NCBI RefSeq assembly: GCF_017497975.1
Contig: NZ_JAGDEL010000004.1
Location: 307,720 to 371,719 of the forward strand
Length of the DNA stretch: 64,000 nucleotides
DNA from: Metabacillus bambusae
Lineage (GTDB): Bacteria; Bacillota; Bacilli; Bacillales; Bacillaceae
Direction of reading: 5' to 3'
The position numbers and the translations under genes were made by a program. Under the pieces are notes generated by a model that ran no database searches, was not told the DNA's origin, and saw nothing but the letters and a program-made list of their open reading frames with translations. This document shows positions 18,725 to 28,106 of this stretch, in pieces. The number at the start of each line of letters is the position of its first letter. The stretch's first letter is position 1.

Positions 18725-18876
18725 AATTTTTTCCTCCTTAATAGGTTCAAACAACCCTATTTTAGCATGATTCACCAAAAATATTAATGCATTGCATTAA
18801 AGATTCATTTTCTTGTGTCTAATTTTTGAAAACTATTTATCCAAAACCTAAACTTATTTCGGAAAATAACTTTTTC

Positions 18877-19728
18877 TTAATGGGTAATCGCCCCACTCAT
18901 AAACATCCAAAAATTGAGTACGAAATGAAAAATAATTACTGGTAGTAGGCCGTTAGAACGCATAGTTAGACCAGCCATATAAATGCTGCCAATAGCAAAG
19001 CCAATACACCCTATCAAAGGTATCCCTAATGCATAATGATAAAAGCCAAATCCAACACTTGTCACAATTAAAGCAGAAACAATTCCCATCGTGTCAACAA
19101 AACGGCTTAATATAAAGCCCCTCCACATGATTTCTTCTAAAGGTGCATTTATACAAGCAAATAACAAACTATACATAACAAGCTGGGTTGAAAGTGTAAA
19201 GTCTTGTTTTATCGCAAACATTGTCACAATAAACATCACACTTGTAATGAGAGAAAAAATAGTGATAAACAGCCAAATTGGGGGATGATCAAATCCTTTC
19301 CATATCCAAGGAAAGGCTATACGTTCTCTAAAATTACCTATACGCCAATAATGCATTGGTTTTTTATGATCGAAAAAAGCTGCTAGGAAAAGAAGCACTA
19401 TATAGGAGCATACTAATACTCTTCCTACGATCACAGCGATCTCTAGAGGGAAATCTTGTTCAAGCATCCAGACCATTAAAGGCTGCTCAAGTAATTTAAA
19501 AACAGCGAATCCTCCTATAAATGCACAGCATGTTAAAGCAGTCGTCTTATAGTTCGGAAAGATGAAAACACTTCCGATCAAACTACATGCTAAAATTAAC
19601 ATATATAAATAGGAAGGATACATTTGTACAGATAACACACTACCTGCAAATAAAAGACAAATACTTAAATCGCGAAAAAATATTTTTCCTTTCAGCTCTG
19701 CAATTCTTAGCAGGAGAGAATGGCGCAT
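18877..19728 (-). CDS. CPBP-family intramembrane metalloprotease
   Basis: A 283-residue, ~8-helix membrane protein of the CPBP/Abi (CAAX-protease-like) family. All motif residues are present: E198-E199 and R203 (LEEIMWRGF), F227 and H231 (FGFYHYA), H268 and N272 (HFVLNFW). Such proteins act in self-immunity to peptides or in membrane protein processing. It is upstream of yisL and downstream of the biosynthetic operon but separated from the latter by a terminator and a repeat, so it is probably not part of the cluster. Confidence 0.88.
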   Translation of the reverse strand: MRHSLLLRIAELKGKIFFRDLSICLLFAGSVLSVQMYPSYLYMLILACSLIGSVFIFPNYKTTALTCCAFIGGFAVFKLLEQPLMVWMLEQDFPLEIAVIVGRVLVCSYIVLLFLAAFFDHKKPMHYWRIGNFRERIAFPWIWKGFDHPPIWLFITIFSLITSVMFIVTMFAIKQDFTLSTQLVMYSLLFACINAPLEEIMWRGFILSRFVDTMGIVSALIVTSVGFGFYHYALGIPLIGCIGFAIGSIYMAGLTMRSNGLLPVIIFHFVLNFWMFMSGAITH

Positions 19729-19766
19729 AAAGATTAACTACTCCTCTCAGATGTAAGTTTCCGTAT

Positions 19767-19925
19767 GAAAAGCGCAAGCGCCTTGATCAGCCTCGGGCAA
19801 TAAGACGCAAAAGAATAGAAGACGTTCTTTGTCTTCAATTCTTTTGCGGCTTATGACCTCGAGGGGCTAGGCGCTGGAGCTAGACACAGAAACTCAGTAC
19901 AAAATTTTATACTTTCTTAACTCCG
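19767..19925. repeat. interspersed structured repeat, copy 2
   Basis: Starts AAAAGCGCAAGCGCCTTGATC and includes GAGGGGCTAGGCGCTGGAGCT. The internal stem is CGCAAAAGAATAGAAGAC with its complement (one mismatch) around loop GTTCTTT. Stem bases differ from copies 1 and 6 on both arms. Confidence 0.8.
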
Positions 19926-19926
19926 T

Positions 19927-19956
19927 AAAAAAATCTGCCATAAAAAGTGACAGATT
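19927..19956 (-). terminator. terminator of the biosynthetic operon
   Basis: On the minus strand AATCTG, a 13-base loop, CAGATT and then seven T residues lie about 20 bases after the last gene's stop. The stem is short but the T run is good. Confidence 0.6.
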
Positions 19957-19977
19957 CCCTCTAAAACAAGATTACTC

Positions 19978-21477
19978 TTAAAATAGTACTTCCGAAGTTT
20001 TCTCCGTAAGTGATAACAATTTAAACCGATCTGGCTTTCTAGCCGAAGTTAACGGAATTTCAGGTAGAACATGCCAGTAAACAGGTCTTTTAAACGCTGG
20101 AAGTTGTTCTTCACACATTCTCTTAAGCTCTTTCACCACTTTATGCTTGTTTGATCGTTTATCAATCACAACATATGCGATAGGTTGTTGCCCATATGTG
20201 TCATCCTTCTTACCTAGAACCACCGCTTCTTTAACACCTGAATATCGAATTAAGAAATCTTCTACTTCTGCAGAATAAAATGAATATCCACCATGATTTA
20301 TTTCATCTTGCTTCCTACCGGATAAAAATAAATAACCATCATCATCGAGATACCCATAATCACCGGTACGAACCAAATTTCCATAAAACGTTTTTTTATT
20401 TAAGGCAGGATTATTCAAATATTCATCCATCGTATATCTCGAACAAATACTTATCTCTCCAATCTCACCTTTAGGAACTTCTTCCCCATTTTCGTCCACA
20501 ACACGACACTCTACAAAAAAGGATGGAATTCCGACAGAACCATGCTTATCAAGCCACTCTGTTTCATCAATAGACGAAATTCCGCCCACTTCAGTCGTCC
20601 CATAAAAATCTATGAAGCTAGTATTTGGCATCTGTTCCATTAACCGCTTCTTAAGTAAGTAGCTAGTAGGGTTACCAGTTGTCATGACTACCTCCAGACT
20701 TCCTGGCATCTCCTCACGACTCTCATCCAACCAATCTACTAAGCTAGTTAGATCACTTGGACCTGAAATGATTTGATGAATTTTATATTTATGAGTTAAC
20801 ATCCATATATATTCTTGTGACTTACTAGTTGTCAAAACCAGTGTTTTCCCCTCTTGTATAATTGAAATCGCCAATGTTAGATGTGAACGAAAAAACAGCG
20901 GCCGAATAATCAAATTGTACTCAGTATTATCGCGATAATACTCAGCTGGAATATGCAAGGTAAATGCTTCTGGACTTACAACAATCCCCTTTGGCTTTCC
21001 AGTTGTACCAGAAGTAAAAAAAAGGAGAGGAGAGGCAAACTCTTCCTTAGGAACTTCACACTTCGAATATTTATGGAGATCTTCATAAACATCTTCAATA
21101 AAAATAAGTGAATTCCTGCTCCCTTGAAAACTTTCTTTCACTAAACAAGCAAATGATCTTTCCGTAATCATATAAGCATTCTGATTAAGTTCCAATAAAT
21201 ATTCAATTTCGGATTGGAGATAGTGAACGTTTACTGGAATAATTTTTGCATTAATCGCCTCTAAAGCTAAGAACACCTCTAAATAACCAACCTGGTTATT
21301 CATAAAAATCATGACAGAATGACCAGAATCTATACCTTTTTCTGTTAGAAAGTGGCTCCATTGATTCACTCTTTCAAATAATTCCTTATATGTAAGCTCC
21401 TTCTTATCATCGATCACTGCAGGTCGATTTGGATGAGAACGTGCATATTTTTTTAAAACAGTAGTCAAACGCTCCAT
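19978..21477 (-). CDS. ANL-superfamily acyl/aryl-CoA synthetase (AMP ligase 3)
   Basis: A 499-residue adenylate-forming enzyme resembling medium-chain/benzoate-type CoA ligases. The P-loop-like TSGTTGKPKG (155-164), FYGTTEVGG, RTGDYGYLDDDGY and the C-terminal GRKQDEINHGGY hinge are intact, and the expected A10 lysine appears in SARKPDRFK. It should activate a carboxylic acid as acyl-AMP and probably a thioester. It is the last gene of the ten-gene operon, 13 bases after the racemase-TPR gene, with GGAGGAACTAG before the ATG. I infer an aryl acid such as 4-hydroxybenzoate as substrate; the sequence does not prove it. Confidence 0.85.
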   Translation of the reverse strand: MERLTTVLKKYARSHPNRPAVIDDKKELTYKELFERVNQWSHFLTEKGIDSGHSVMIFMNNQVGYLEVFLALEAINAKIIPVNVHYLQSEIEYLLELNQNAYMITERSFACLVKESFQGSRNSLIFIEDVYEDLHKYSKCEVPKEEFASPLLFFTSGTTGKPKGIVVSPEAFTLHIPAEYYRDNTEYNLIIRPLFFRSHLTLAISIIQEGKTLVLTTSKSQEYIWMLTHKYKIHQIISGPSDLTSLVDWLDESREEMPGSLEVVMTTGNPTSYLLKKRLMEQMPNTSFIDFYGTTEVGGISSIDETEWLDKHGSVGIPSFFVECRVVDENGEEVPKGEIGEISICSRYTMDEYLNNPALNKKTFYGNLVRTGDYGYLDDDGYLFLSGRKQDEINHGGYSFYSAEVEDFLIRYSGVKEAVVLGKKDDTYGQQPIAYVVIDKRSNKHKVVKELKRMCEEQLPAFKRPVYWHVLPEIPLTSARKPDRFKLLSLTEKTSEVLF

Positions 21478-21490
21478 CTAGTTCCTCCAA

Positions 21491-22783
21491 TTAAAGAACT
21501 TCTAGCATTTCTAGATGTTTTTTAGCCAGCTTATGCTCAGGGTTTAGATGTAAAGAAGAATGTAATGCTTTTCTTCCTTCTTCTAAATCCTTTAATTTAA
21601 TATAAGCTTGTGCTAAAGAAAAATACAGCTCATCATCCTCAAGTCCCTTTTGTATACAGAACTGAAACTCAGCTATCGCTTTTTTTACATTACCACCAAA
21701 TGCCTCTGGTGTATTTAACAATCTCATCCCGTTTACTTTTCGCGCCAATAATAAGTCTGGCGCAATTTCCAATGCCCTGAGCGTCTCTCTTTCAAATATA
21801 GGTAATAATCTCATTTTATTAAGTACGCTTGAGTTTTCAATCAATCTTCCCATTGCAATCGCAAACCATGCATGTGTTTCAGGAGATTCTGGTTCCTGTT
21901 TTACTGCATCTTCCATCATGTTTTTTGCTTGTTTAAATTTCCCCTGATCTAGAAGTAGTTTACACTCTCTAATAATCTTATCAACGTTATCATTAGTAGC
22001 TTCCCTTATCATTTCGGGCATTTGATGATCAGTCTCTTCAATTACTTCAATTTCAAAATCTGCTTGTATCTGTTCGTTTATTTTTAATTGCTCACTTTCA
22101 TCCACTTGATTTGCGGCATACATTAACGTCTTTTCTGCTAATAACCGAGTCGTATCGATGCACGGTAATACCGAGTTATGATCACTTATTATGATTGGTA
22201 ATTCAGTACAAGCTAAAATAACAAGTTGACTCCCTCTGTCTTTTAATCCTTCTATCATGAGTTGGACTTCCTTTACAGTATCTGAATCCACATGATCAAG
22301 AAGTAATTCTTCTGCTATAATCGCATCTAATCTTTCCTTCTCCTCTTGAGAAGGTTCAACTAATTGGATTCCTGCATTTTTTAGTTTATCTCGATAAAGG
22401 GAAAATTGCATCGTTGGGAACGTCCCTAATACCGATACTTTACTTACCTTTCTTTTAAGACAATCATTAATTGTTAGATCAATGATACTAATTAAAGGTA
22501 ATGGAGACACGGCTTGTACATCATCGAAAACGTAATGGGCTGTATTTGCTGGAATAATCGCAAATTCTGCACCAGATTTTTTTACATTCTCAATTGATTC
22601 TAATATTAAGCTCGTAATCTTGTAAAAGTCAGCTACATCAAATTCATTTTGTGGGTGAGCATGCATTGAAATTTCTGGGCAGTTCCTGAACCGTTTTATC
22701 CCTTCGATTACAATTTCCTTGTAGCACAATGCTGCACCGACTGCTGTTACCCCAACAATTCCAACATGTTTAAAGGCTTTCAT
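21491..22783 (-). CDS. Asp/Glu racemase-like domain fused to TPR repeats
   Basis: A 430-residue fusion. Residues ~1-235 are an Asp/Glu racemase-superfamily domain; the second catalytic Cys is present (Cys192, ACTE) but the first is Ala79 (IPANTAH instead of PCNT). Subgroups with a replaced first Cys exist, so activity may be altered rather than lost. Residues ~260-430 form TPR-like helices (AFAMGRL, ALEIAPDLLLARKVNG, LYFSLAQAYIKL, ALHSSLHLNPEHKLAKKH), suggesting protein contacts. It overlaps the preceding gene by 4 bases. Its step in the pathway is unknown. Confidence 0.8.
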   Translation of the reverse strand: MKAFKHVGIVGVTAVGAALCYKEIVIEGIKRFRNCPEISMHAHPQNEFDVADFYKITSLILESIENVKKSGAEFAIIPANTAHYVFDDVQAVSPLPLISIIDLTINDCLKRKVSKVSVLGTFPTMQFSLYRDKLKNAGIQLVEPSQEEKERLDAIIAEELLLDHVDSDTVKEVQLMIEGLKDRGSQLVILACTELPIIISDHNSVLPCIDTTRLLAEKTLMYAANQVDESEQLKINEQIQADFEIEVIEETDHQMPEMIREATNDNVDKIIRECKLLLDQGKFKQAKNMMEDAVKQEPESPETHAWFAIAMGRLIENSSVLNKMRLLPIFERETLRALEIAPDLLLARKVNGMRLLNTPEAFGGNVKKAIAEFQFCIQKGLEDDELYFSLAQAYIKLKDLEEGRKALHSSLHLNPEHKLAKKHLEMLEVL

Positions 22784-23346
22784 ACTAATCCACCGACCTT
22801 TTCAGCTGTGACCTCATCTACTGTTGATTGTAGAAACCGATTTTTTTGCAAACGATAATGAATTAAATTAGGATTAAAGTATTCCACTAGTTTTATCCCT
22901 GGTTTTTCATTAGATTGGAAGTGTAATTTATATTCCTTAAAAGGAATTAATCCACCATTAAGATCCTCATTAAATATTAATTTTTTCGGATTTCCAAACA
23001 GGTCTGAAATTTCAGTTGGTAGACACCATCCATTTTTCGTGATAATCCGATTTGACTGAACTTCATCATTTTTTAATATCTTGCCAATCACTTCTTCTTT
23101 TTCTAAAATCCGCTGATAAAATTCGCTTGGAACATGTTCTGGATAAAGCATCATAAAGTTGTGAGAAACAAATAAATTTCGATTTACGGTGTAAAGAAAT
23201 GATTCTCGATAAATTGTATTATCATGTTTTTCTTGATTAATAACCTCAACATACACCCTTTCACCACACAGTGTTTCTAGCATATCGGTTGTACGTCCAT
23301 CCGAAACCAACAATAATTCAAATAGCACTTTACTAAGCTCTTCCAT
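22780..23346 (-). CDS. DUF98 / chorismate-lyase-like protein
   Basis: A ~188-residue protein starting at ATG 23346 after AGAGGTGA. The N-terminal LLVSDGRTTDMLETLCGERV and following YRESFLY, SHNFMMLYPEHVP and EEVIGKIL segments fit my memory of the DUF98 (4-hydroxybenzoate synthetase-like) family, distantly related to UbiC, which splits chorismate into 4-hydroxybenzoate and pyruvate. If active, it would supply the second aromatic acid for this cluster. Catalytic residues could not be verified by eye. The stop overlaps the racemase-TPR start by 4 bases, indicating translational coupling. Confidence 0.65.
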   Translation of the reverse strand: MEELSKVLFELLLVSDGRTTDMLETLCGERVYVEVINQEKHDNTIYRESFLYTVNRNLFVSHNFMMLYPEHVPSEFYQRILEKEEVIGKILKNDEVQSNRIITKNGWCLPTEISDLFGNPKKLIFNEDLNGGLIPFKEYKLHFQSNEKPGIKLVEYFNPNLIHYRLQKNRFLQSTVDEVTAEKVGGLV

Positions 23347-23360
23347 TTGTTCACCTCTAT

Positions 23361-24719
23361 TCACTTAACATAGTTCATTTTCCATAAAGAAATTAGCAGG
23401 AAGCATATGCCAAAGCCAAGTAACACAATTGAGTTAACAAGAACGTGTTCGAATCCAAGTCCTCTTACTAAAATATCCTGATAGCCTGTAAGAGCCCATG
23501 CATGTGGTGTAATTAATGCGATATTTTGCATGATATCTGGCATGATAAATAAAGGAACCATCGTTCCACCTAATGCAGCCAATGTTAAGGCGAGCAAAAC
23601 AGACCACCCTGATATTTGCGAATCCGTCTTAAAAACAGCAGCAATTAACATACCTAAGCAAGAGCTTGCCCATACAAGCGTAAGTGTTACAATAATTAAA
23701 CCAGTAAAGGATGAACCAAGTGACATATCAAAGACAAAATGTCCGAAAGCAAAGAGAACGACTACTTGAACAATACCGATTAAATAATTTGGAAGCATTT
23801 TCCCCATAAATAATTGCCAACGATCAACTGGAGCTGCTAAAATCCTTCTAAATGTACCGTCATTTCTTTCATTTAAGAATGAGCGGCCTGCATACATAAT
23901 AATGAAAAACGCATACATGACCGTATAACCCGGTACATTTTGCTGAAAGGCATCGGGACGTTCGATTACCTCACCCTCTGTAGCAGAGTAGGTTCCTATC
24001 GTGATACTTGGATTACTAAGAGATTCACTCGCGGTATCTACTAAATCTTCCTTCATTCCAGTAAGATCTGGAGCCGTTTCTTCCTGTGAGTCTACCTCCA
24101 CTGAAGCTGGTTGAGCTGCATTGTTTGTCAATTGATTTAATTGTGTTGTGAGTGCTTCAATTTGATCCTGATACGCAAGTTCTACTTGTTCAATTTCATC
24201 CGTAACCATTTGATTGATGTCTGCAACCTGATCATCAACCATTCGACTAACGATATACTCTACCTCAAATGCTTGTGCTACCCCTTCTATCGCTCTACCG
24301 ATAATTGAAGTGATATTGGCTTGTGCTGGGTCTTCAAACGATACTAACTCTAGTTTTTCACCGTTTTTAATCTTACTACCAAATTCCTCTGGAATGATTA
24401 ATGCAAAAGGAAATTCTCCATCCTTTACTGCTTGTTTCGCATTTTCCTCGGTATATTTGGTACCATCTTCTTCAGCAAAGGTTAACTTTACACCTTCGGT
24501 AGCATCCAATAATTCAATTAATTTTTCGGAATCGTTCGTTTGATCTAGATTTACAATAGGAAGAGTGATTTCTTCACCCTCTCCTCCTTGAAATACTGGC
24601 ATTAAAGCAAAACTCATAATGGTCATGAGCATTAATGGAAGCATGAACAAAACAACGATTGCTCCAGGATCTTTTAACATGATCCTTAAATCTTTTTTAG
24701 CAATTGCCCACCATTGCAT
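23361..24719 (-). CDS. ABC-2 type transporter permease
   Basis: A 452-residue permease with one N-terminal membrane helix (~18-40), a large outside domain (~45-265, with a Gln/Asn-rich helix and low-complexity stretch) and five further helices in the C-terminal half, the layout of ABC2_membrane_3 exporters. It lies just after the matching ATPase gene and inside the biosynthetic operon, so it most likely exports the product and may give self-protection. Confidence 0.88.
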   Translation of the reverse strand: MQWWAIAKKDLRIMLKDPGAIVVLFMLPLMLMTIMSFALMPVFQGGEGEEITLPIVNLDQTNDSEKLIELLDATEGVKLTFAEEDGTKYTEENAKQAVKDGEFPFALIIPEEFGSKIKNGEKLELVSFEDPAQANITSIIGRAIEGVAQAFEVEYIVSRMVDDQVADINQMVTDEIEQVELAYQDQIEALTTQLNQLTNNAAQPASVEVDSQEETAPDLTGMKEDLVDTASESLSNPSITIGTYSATEGEVIERPDAFQQNVPGYTVMYAFFIIMYAGRSFLNERNDGTFRRILAAPVDRWQLFMGKMLPNYLIGIVQVVVLFAFGHFVFDMSLGSSFTGLIIVTLTLVWASSCLGMLIAAVFKTDSQISGWSVLLALTLAALGGTMVPLFIMPDIMQNIALITPHAWALTGYQDILVRGLGFEHVLVNSIVLLGFGICFLLISLWKMNYVK

Positions 24720-24751
24720 AGCAAAATTCTCCTTTATTAGCTAAATGACTT

Positions 24752-25693
24752 CTATGAATCTCTTAATTTTTTCCCAGTCTTATATAAAAATAATGTCTCT
24801 AAAGAGGGATGCATAATATTTGTAACGCGTGCAGTACTCTCTTGACGATTCAACTTTTCAAGTAACACTGCAACGTTTTGATTAATATCTTCAACAACTA
24901 ATTCAAGCTTCTTTTCCGATAGCCGAACATTTTTCACAAAAGAGATTTTACTCAAGTTTTTTGATAAACCTATAGCCTCTTCATCATTTTCACAAGAGAG
25001 CTCAATTACCCCTCCATAAACCTGAGCGACTAACTCTTCTACAGTTCCCAATGCAATGATTTGACCACCATCAACGATTGCCACTCGATCACATAACACT
25101 GTTGCTTCTTCCATATAATGAGTTGTGTAGACAACTGTAATACCTTGACTTTTTAATAACCTAATCAAATCAAATATTTGATTTCGGGACTGTGGATCAA
25201 TTCCGACAGTTGGTTCATCCATGAATACGACCAAAGGATTATGAATTAATGCAGCTGCGATATTAATTCTACGTTTCATCCCACCAGAGTAATTTTTTAT
25301 CGGTTCCTTCGCACGATCTGTTAGGCCAACTAACTCTAGTAATTCAGATACCTTTTCTTTTAGTGGCTTCCCTTTTATGCCATATAGCTCTCCAAAAAAC
25401 TTTAAATTATCAATGGCACTTAGCATCGGATAGAGAGCAATATCTTGAGGGACGATTCCAACTATTTTTTTTACTTGTTTTTGTTCCTGTTGAGCATTTA
25501 GATCATTAACGATAATATTTCCATCACTTGGAAGAGATTGTGATGTCATCATAGAGATTGAAGTTGTTTTTCCTGCGCCATTTGGACCTAATAATCCAAA
25601 TACCTCTCCTTTTTCTATGATTAAATTCAAATCCTTCACAACATGACGTTCACCATAGCGTTTATTAACTTTTTCACATGTAATCATACTCAT
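24752..25693 (-). CDS. ABC exporter ATP-binding protein (DrrA/CcmA type)
   Basis: A 313-residue ATPase with Walker A GPNGAGKTT (~36-44), signature NYSGGMKRR, Walker B VVFMDEPTVGID and the H-loop TTHYMEEA, plus the ~80-residue C-terminal extension of drug-export ATPases. Its ATG overlaps the previous gene's stop by 4 bases. It works with the ABC-2 permease encoded next. Confidence 0.92.
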   Translation of the reverse strand: MSMITCEKVNKRYGERHVVKDLNLIIEKGEVFGLLGPNGAGKTTSISMMTSQSLPSDGNIIVNDLNAQQEQKQVKKIVGIVPQDIALYPMLSAIDNLKFFGELYGIKGKPLKEKVSELLELVGLTDRAKEPIKNYSGGMKRRINIAAALIHNPLVVFMDEPTVGIDPQSRNQIFDLIRLLKSQGITVVYTTHYMEEATVLCDRVAIVDGGQIIALGTVEELVAQVYGGVIELSCENDEEAIGLSKNLSKISFVKNVRLSEKKLELVVEDINQNVAVLLEKLNRQESTARVTNIMHPSLETLFLYKTGKKLRDS

Positions 25694-26961
25694 AGTGTTA
25701 GCTCAACTTCCAAATTTTTTTCCTGCGGTTTTATGTATACAGGTTTTAGGCTAATTGTATTTTCAGTAAATAATTGTCGGTTTATTAATTCACCTGTATT
25801 AGCCATCCTTACGATTACAGGTAGATCTAATAATTCTGTTAAATGTTGCTCCATGTTACGTATCTCTGTTACTGATAAAGAGTCGTCTCCAAAATCAACG
25901 ATTGCAGTTAAATATTCATTTGATTCAACGATCTGCCAAATCAATGGGACTTTTGCTAAACGATAAATAGCTTCGTGAATATCTAATGCTTCTAAAATAG
26001 TTCCTTTAGAATTTACAATTCTCTCTTTTGCACGACCGTGGACAATAATTTGCCTTCCACTATGCCCACAACGACAATTCGTTTCTTTTACTGTTATGAT
26101 ATCTTCATTCACATACCGGAGCAGAGGTGATCCTTGATGTGATAAAGTTGTTACAGCTAGTAGACCTTTTTCACCTGTCTTTTCTGGCTTCTTCGTTTGT
26201 TCATTAAGCACTTCGATTATGAAATCTTCTTCCGAAATGTGCATGGTTCCGTATTCGCACATTGAAGCAATGTTTGCTGTTTCGGTAGATCCATAAAATC
26301 CGTAAACAGGTACTCCTAGTTTACTTTCTAAGTATTTTTTCCTTTGATGCCCAAGTAACTCTCCCGCTACACATGCGGCTCTTAGATTCGGAAAAGCCTC
26401 CTGTATACTTAATCCCATCATTTTTGCTGTTTCAATTAAATATTCCAATTCTCTAGCCAAACCAGCAAATACGGAAACATTTAATTTTTGCATGAGCTCT
26501 AACACTTTTACATATGGTGTAATTGTATTACGGCTACTTGCTGGAACCATTCCTGCAGAGACTTGAATACATGCCTGCTGCATTAAAAATGCTGTACAGG
26601 ATAAAGCAAAGGGAAATCGAATTAATACTAAGTCTTCATTAGTAAGGTTTACCCCCATTTGATTTAACTGACTTCCTGCTGTCTGTAAATCTTCAAGTGT
26701 AAACCAGGATGAACTACTTATTCCCGTTGTGCCTGATGATTCATGATAATGGGCGATTTCAGAAAACGCTACACCCACTAGATCATATGGTTCTGCTAAT
26801 CTTAAATCCTCTTTTGTCGTTAATGGAAGTGAAGGTAGATCATTAAGAGATACATTGTTTAGATTGTAGGTTTCAAGTTTTTTTCTATAAAAAAGGGACT
26901 GATTCTTTGATTCAAGTAAACGTGCAAATTTTTGTTCCCTTACTTTAGAAAGTTCTGTCAC
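25690..26961 (-). CDS. PaaK-like adenylate-forming ligase (AMP ligase 2)
   Basis: A ~423-residue phenylacetate-CoA-ligase-like enzyme. SSGTTG is at ~75-80, GFYGSTETAN in the middle, and a CxCGxSGRQ Zn-like motif follows. The canonical RYRTGD motif reads RYVNED, so the adenylate-binding Asp region is altered. Two GTGs are possible starts; GTG 26961 is 8 bases from AAGGAGG while GTG 26967 is too close. PaaK-like proteins activate aryl acids, and in benzoxazole pathways (e.g. NatL2) such a ligase couples 3-hydroxyanthranilate-type units. Substrate here is inferred to be an aminohydroxybenzoate or its partner acid. Confidence 0.82.
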   Translation of the reverse strand: MTELSKVREQKFARLLESKNQSLFYRKKLETYNLNNVSLNDLPSLPLTTKEDLRLAEPYDLVGVAFSEIAHYHESSGTTGISSSSWFTLEDLQTAGSQLNQMGVNLTNEDLVLIRFPFALSCTAFLMQQACIQVSAGMVPASSRNTITPYVKVLELMQKLNVSVFAGLARELEYLIETAKMMGLSIQEAFPNLRAACVAGELLGHQRKKYLESKLGVPVYGFYGSTETANIASMCEYGTMHISEEDFIIEVLNEQTKKPEKTGEKGLLAVTTLSHQGSPLLRYVNEDIITVKETNCRCGHSGRQIIVHGRAKERIVNSKGTILEALDIHEAIYRLAKVPLIWQIVESNEYLTAIVDFGDDSLSVTEIRNMEQHLTELLDLPVIVRMANTGELINRQLFTENTISLKPVYIKPQEKNLEVELTL

Positions 26962-26985
26962 GATCACAACCTCCTTGGCATATGG

Positions 26986-28101
26986 TTATTGTTCAGTTAT
27001 TGTTTCTAAAATCTTAACTCCCATGTGTCGACCAGGCTCACACATATAAGCCATAATTTTATCTCCCGGTTTAAAGGTTGTAGCACTTTTTGGATTTCCA
27101 TCACCATCAAATATCCTAATATGCCAATCATCCTGAACAATTGCGTTTATTTTCATGCCTTCGTATTCACATTCGATTAGTAACAGTGGTCTAACCTCTA
27201 TTTTCATACGTCCCACATTAACCGAACGGCAATTACCATTTAGGTCAACGACTGTGACTTGGTTTCCTACTCTTAAATCGGTTATATATTCCGTTGTATC
27301 ATTCGGGCACCACACATAGGAGTGGACAGCACCAGCATTGACACGGAATGGACGAGTATTCATATAAGGAAGGTAATGTGTTTCACTACATACCATTAAG
27401 CCGCCTGATGAGGTCGACCCAATAATCATTGCCTCTTCCTTCGTTAATAAACTTGTCGTATCAATACATGCTCGTTCACCAGCATCCAAATGCTCTACTT
27501 TCGTTACTGTTGCGCTCACAACATCTAATTGAGTATTACGGGATTGCTGCATGAATTTATTCATATCCAAAATTTCCTCCATGTTTGTTGTGGTAAGCAG
27601 GATTCCATCTGCACCCACTTCCATTACATCTGAAGATACCCTTCCATCCTCCGTACTCACAACGCGCTTAATAATCTCAATTTCATAGTTTTGCAGTTTC
27701 GCGATGACTAATTCTAACGGAATATTTGTTTCATCTTTAAAATCTACAATCAAAATTGGGTTTTCCATTCCATACTCAACAGCTTCCAGCATTGTTTCTT
27801 GGTCGACTACTCGAATATACCAACACGTTTTGTACCCCTCTTCTCTTGCAAGCTGGAGCACCCTTAAGTTGGTTGATACAATTGTCGTTAATGCTTCCTC
27901 AGACCCAAACATTCTACATTGGTCCATATTGTCAACAACGATATGTTTTTCCAAACGAGGTGAAATAGGTAGATGTTCAACCTGGTCATATGTTAATAGG
28001 ATTCCACGGAAAGAAATACTTTGGTTTACAGTCAATAGAGTCGATTCTATTTGTTCTTCAGTTATATTTCTTGCATCAAATAAGGCCTTCTTAATATTCA
28101 T
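26986..28101 (-). CDS. dehydroquinate synthase II-like enzyme (GriH/archaeal AroB' family)
   Basis: A 371-residue protein of the DHQ synthase II family, unrelated to AroB. The archaeal enzyme deaminates and cyclises 2-amino-3,7-dideoxyheptulosonate to dehydroquinate. The Streptomyces griseus homologue GriH converts the GriI product to 3-amino-4-hydroxybenzoate. Family features include EVGADGILLTT (~162-172), SSGGLMVCSETHYLPYM (~235), RPFRVNAGAVHSY and the C-terminal CEPGRHMGVKILETI. ATG 28101 is used (AAAGGA upstream). It sits in one operon with the cognate aldolase, which makes the pairing convincing. A 3,4-AHBA product is inference. Confidence 0.87.
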   Translation of the reverse strand: MNIKKALFDARNITEEQIESTLLTVNQSISFRGILLTYDQVEHLPISPRLEKHIVVDNMDQCRMFGSEEALTTIVSTNLRVLQLAREEGYKTCWYIRVVDQETMLEAVEYGMENPILIVDFKDETNIPLELVIAKLQNYEIEIIKRVVSTEDGRVSSDVMEVGADGILLTTTNMEEILDMNKFMQQSRNTQLDVVSATVTKVEHLDAGERACIDTTSLLTKEEAMIIGSTSSGGLMVCSETHYLPYMNTRPFRVNAGAVHSYVWCPNDTTEYITDLRVGNQVTVVDLNGNCRSVNVGRMKIEVRPLLLIECEYEGMKINAIVQDDWHIRIFDGDGNPKSATTFKPGDKIMAYMCEPGRHMGVKILETITEQ

Positions 28102-28106
28102 ATCCG

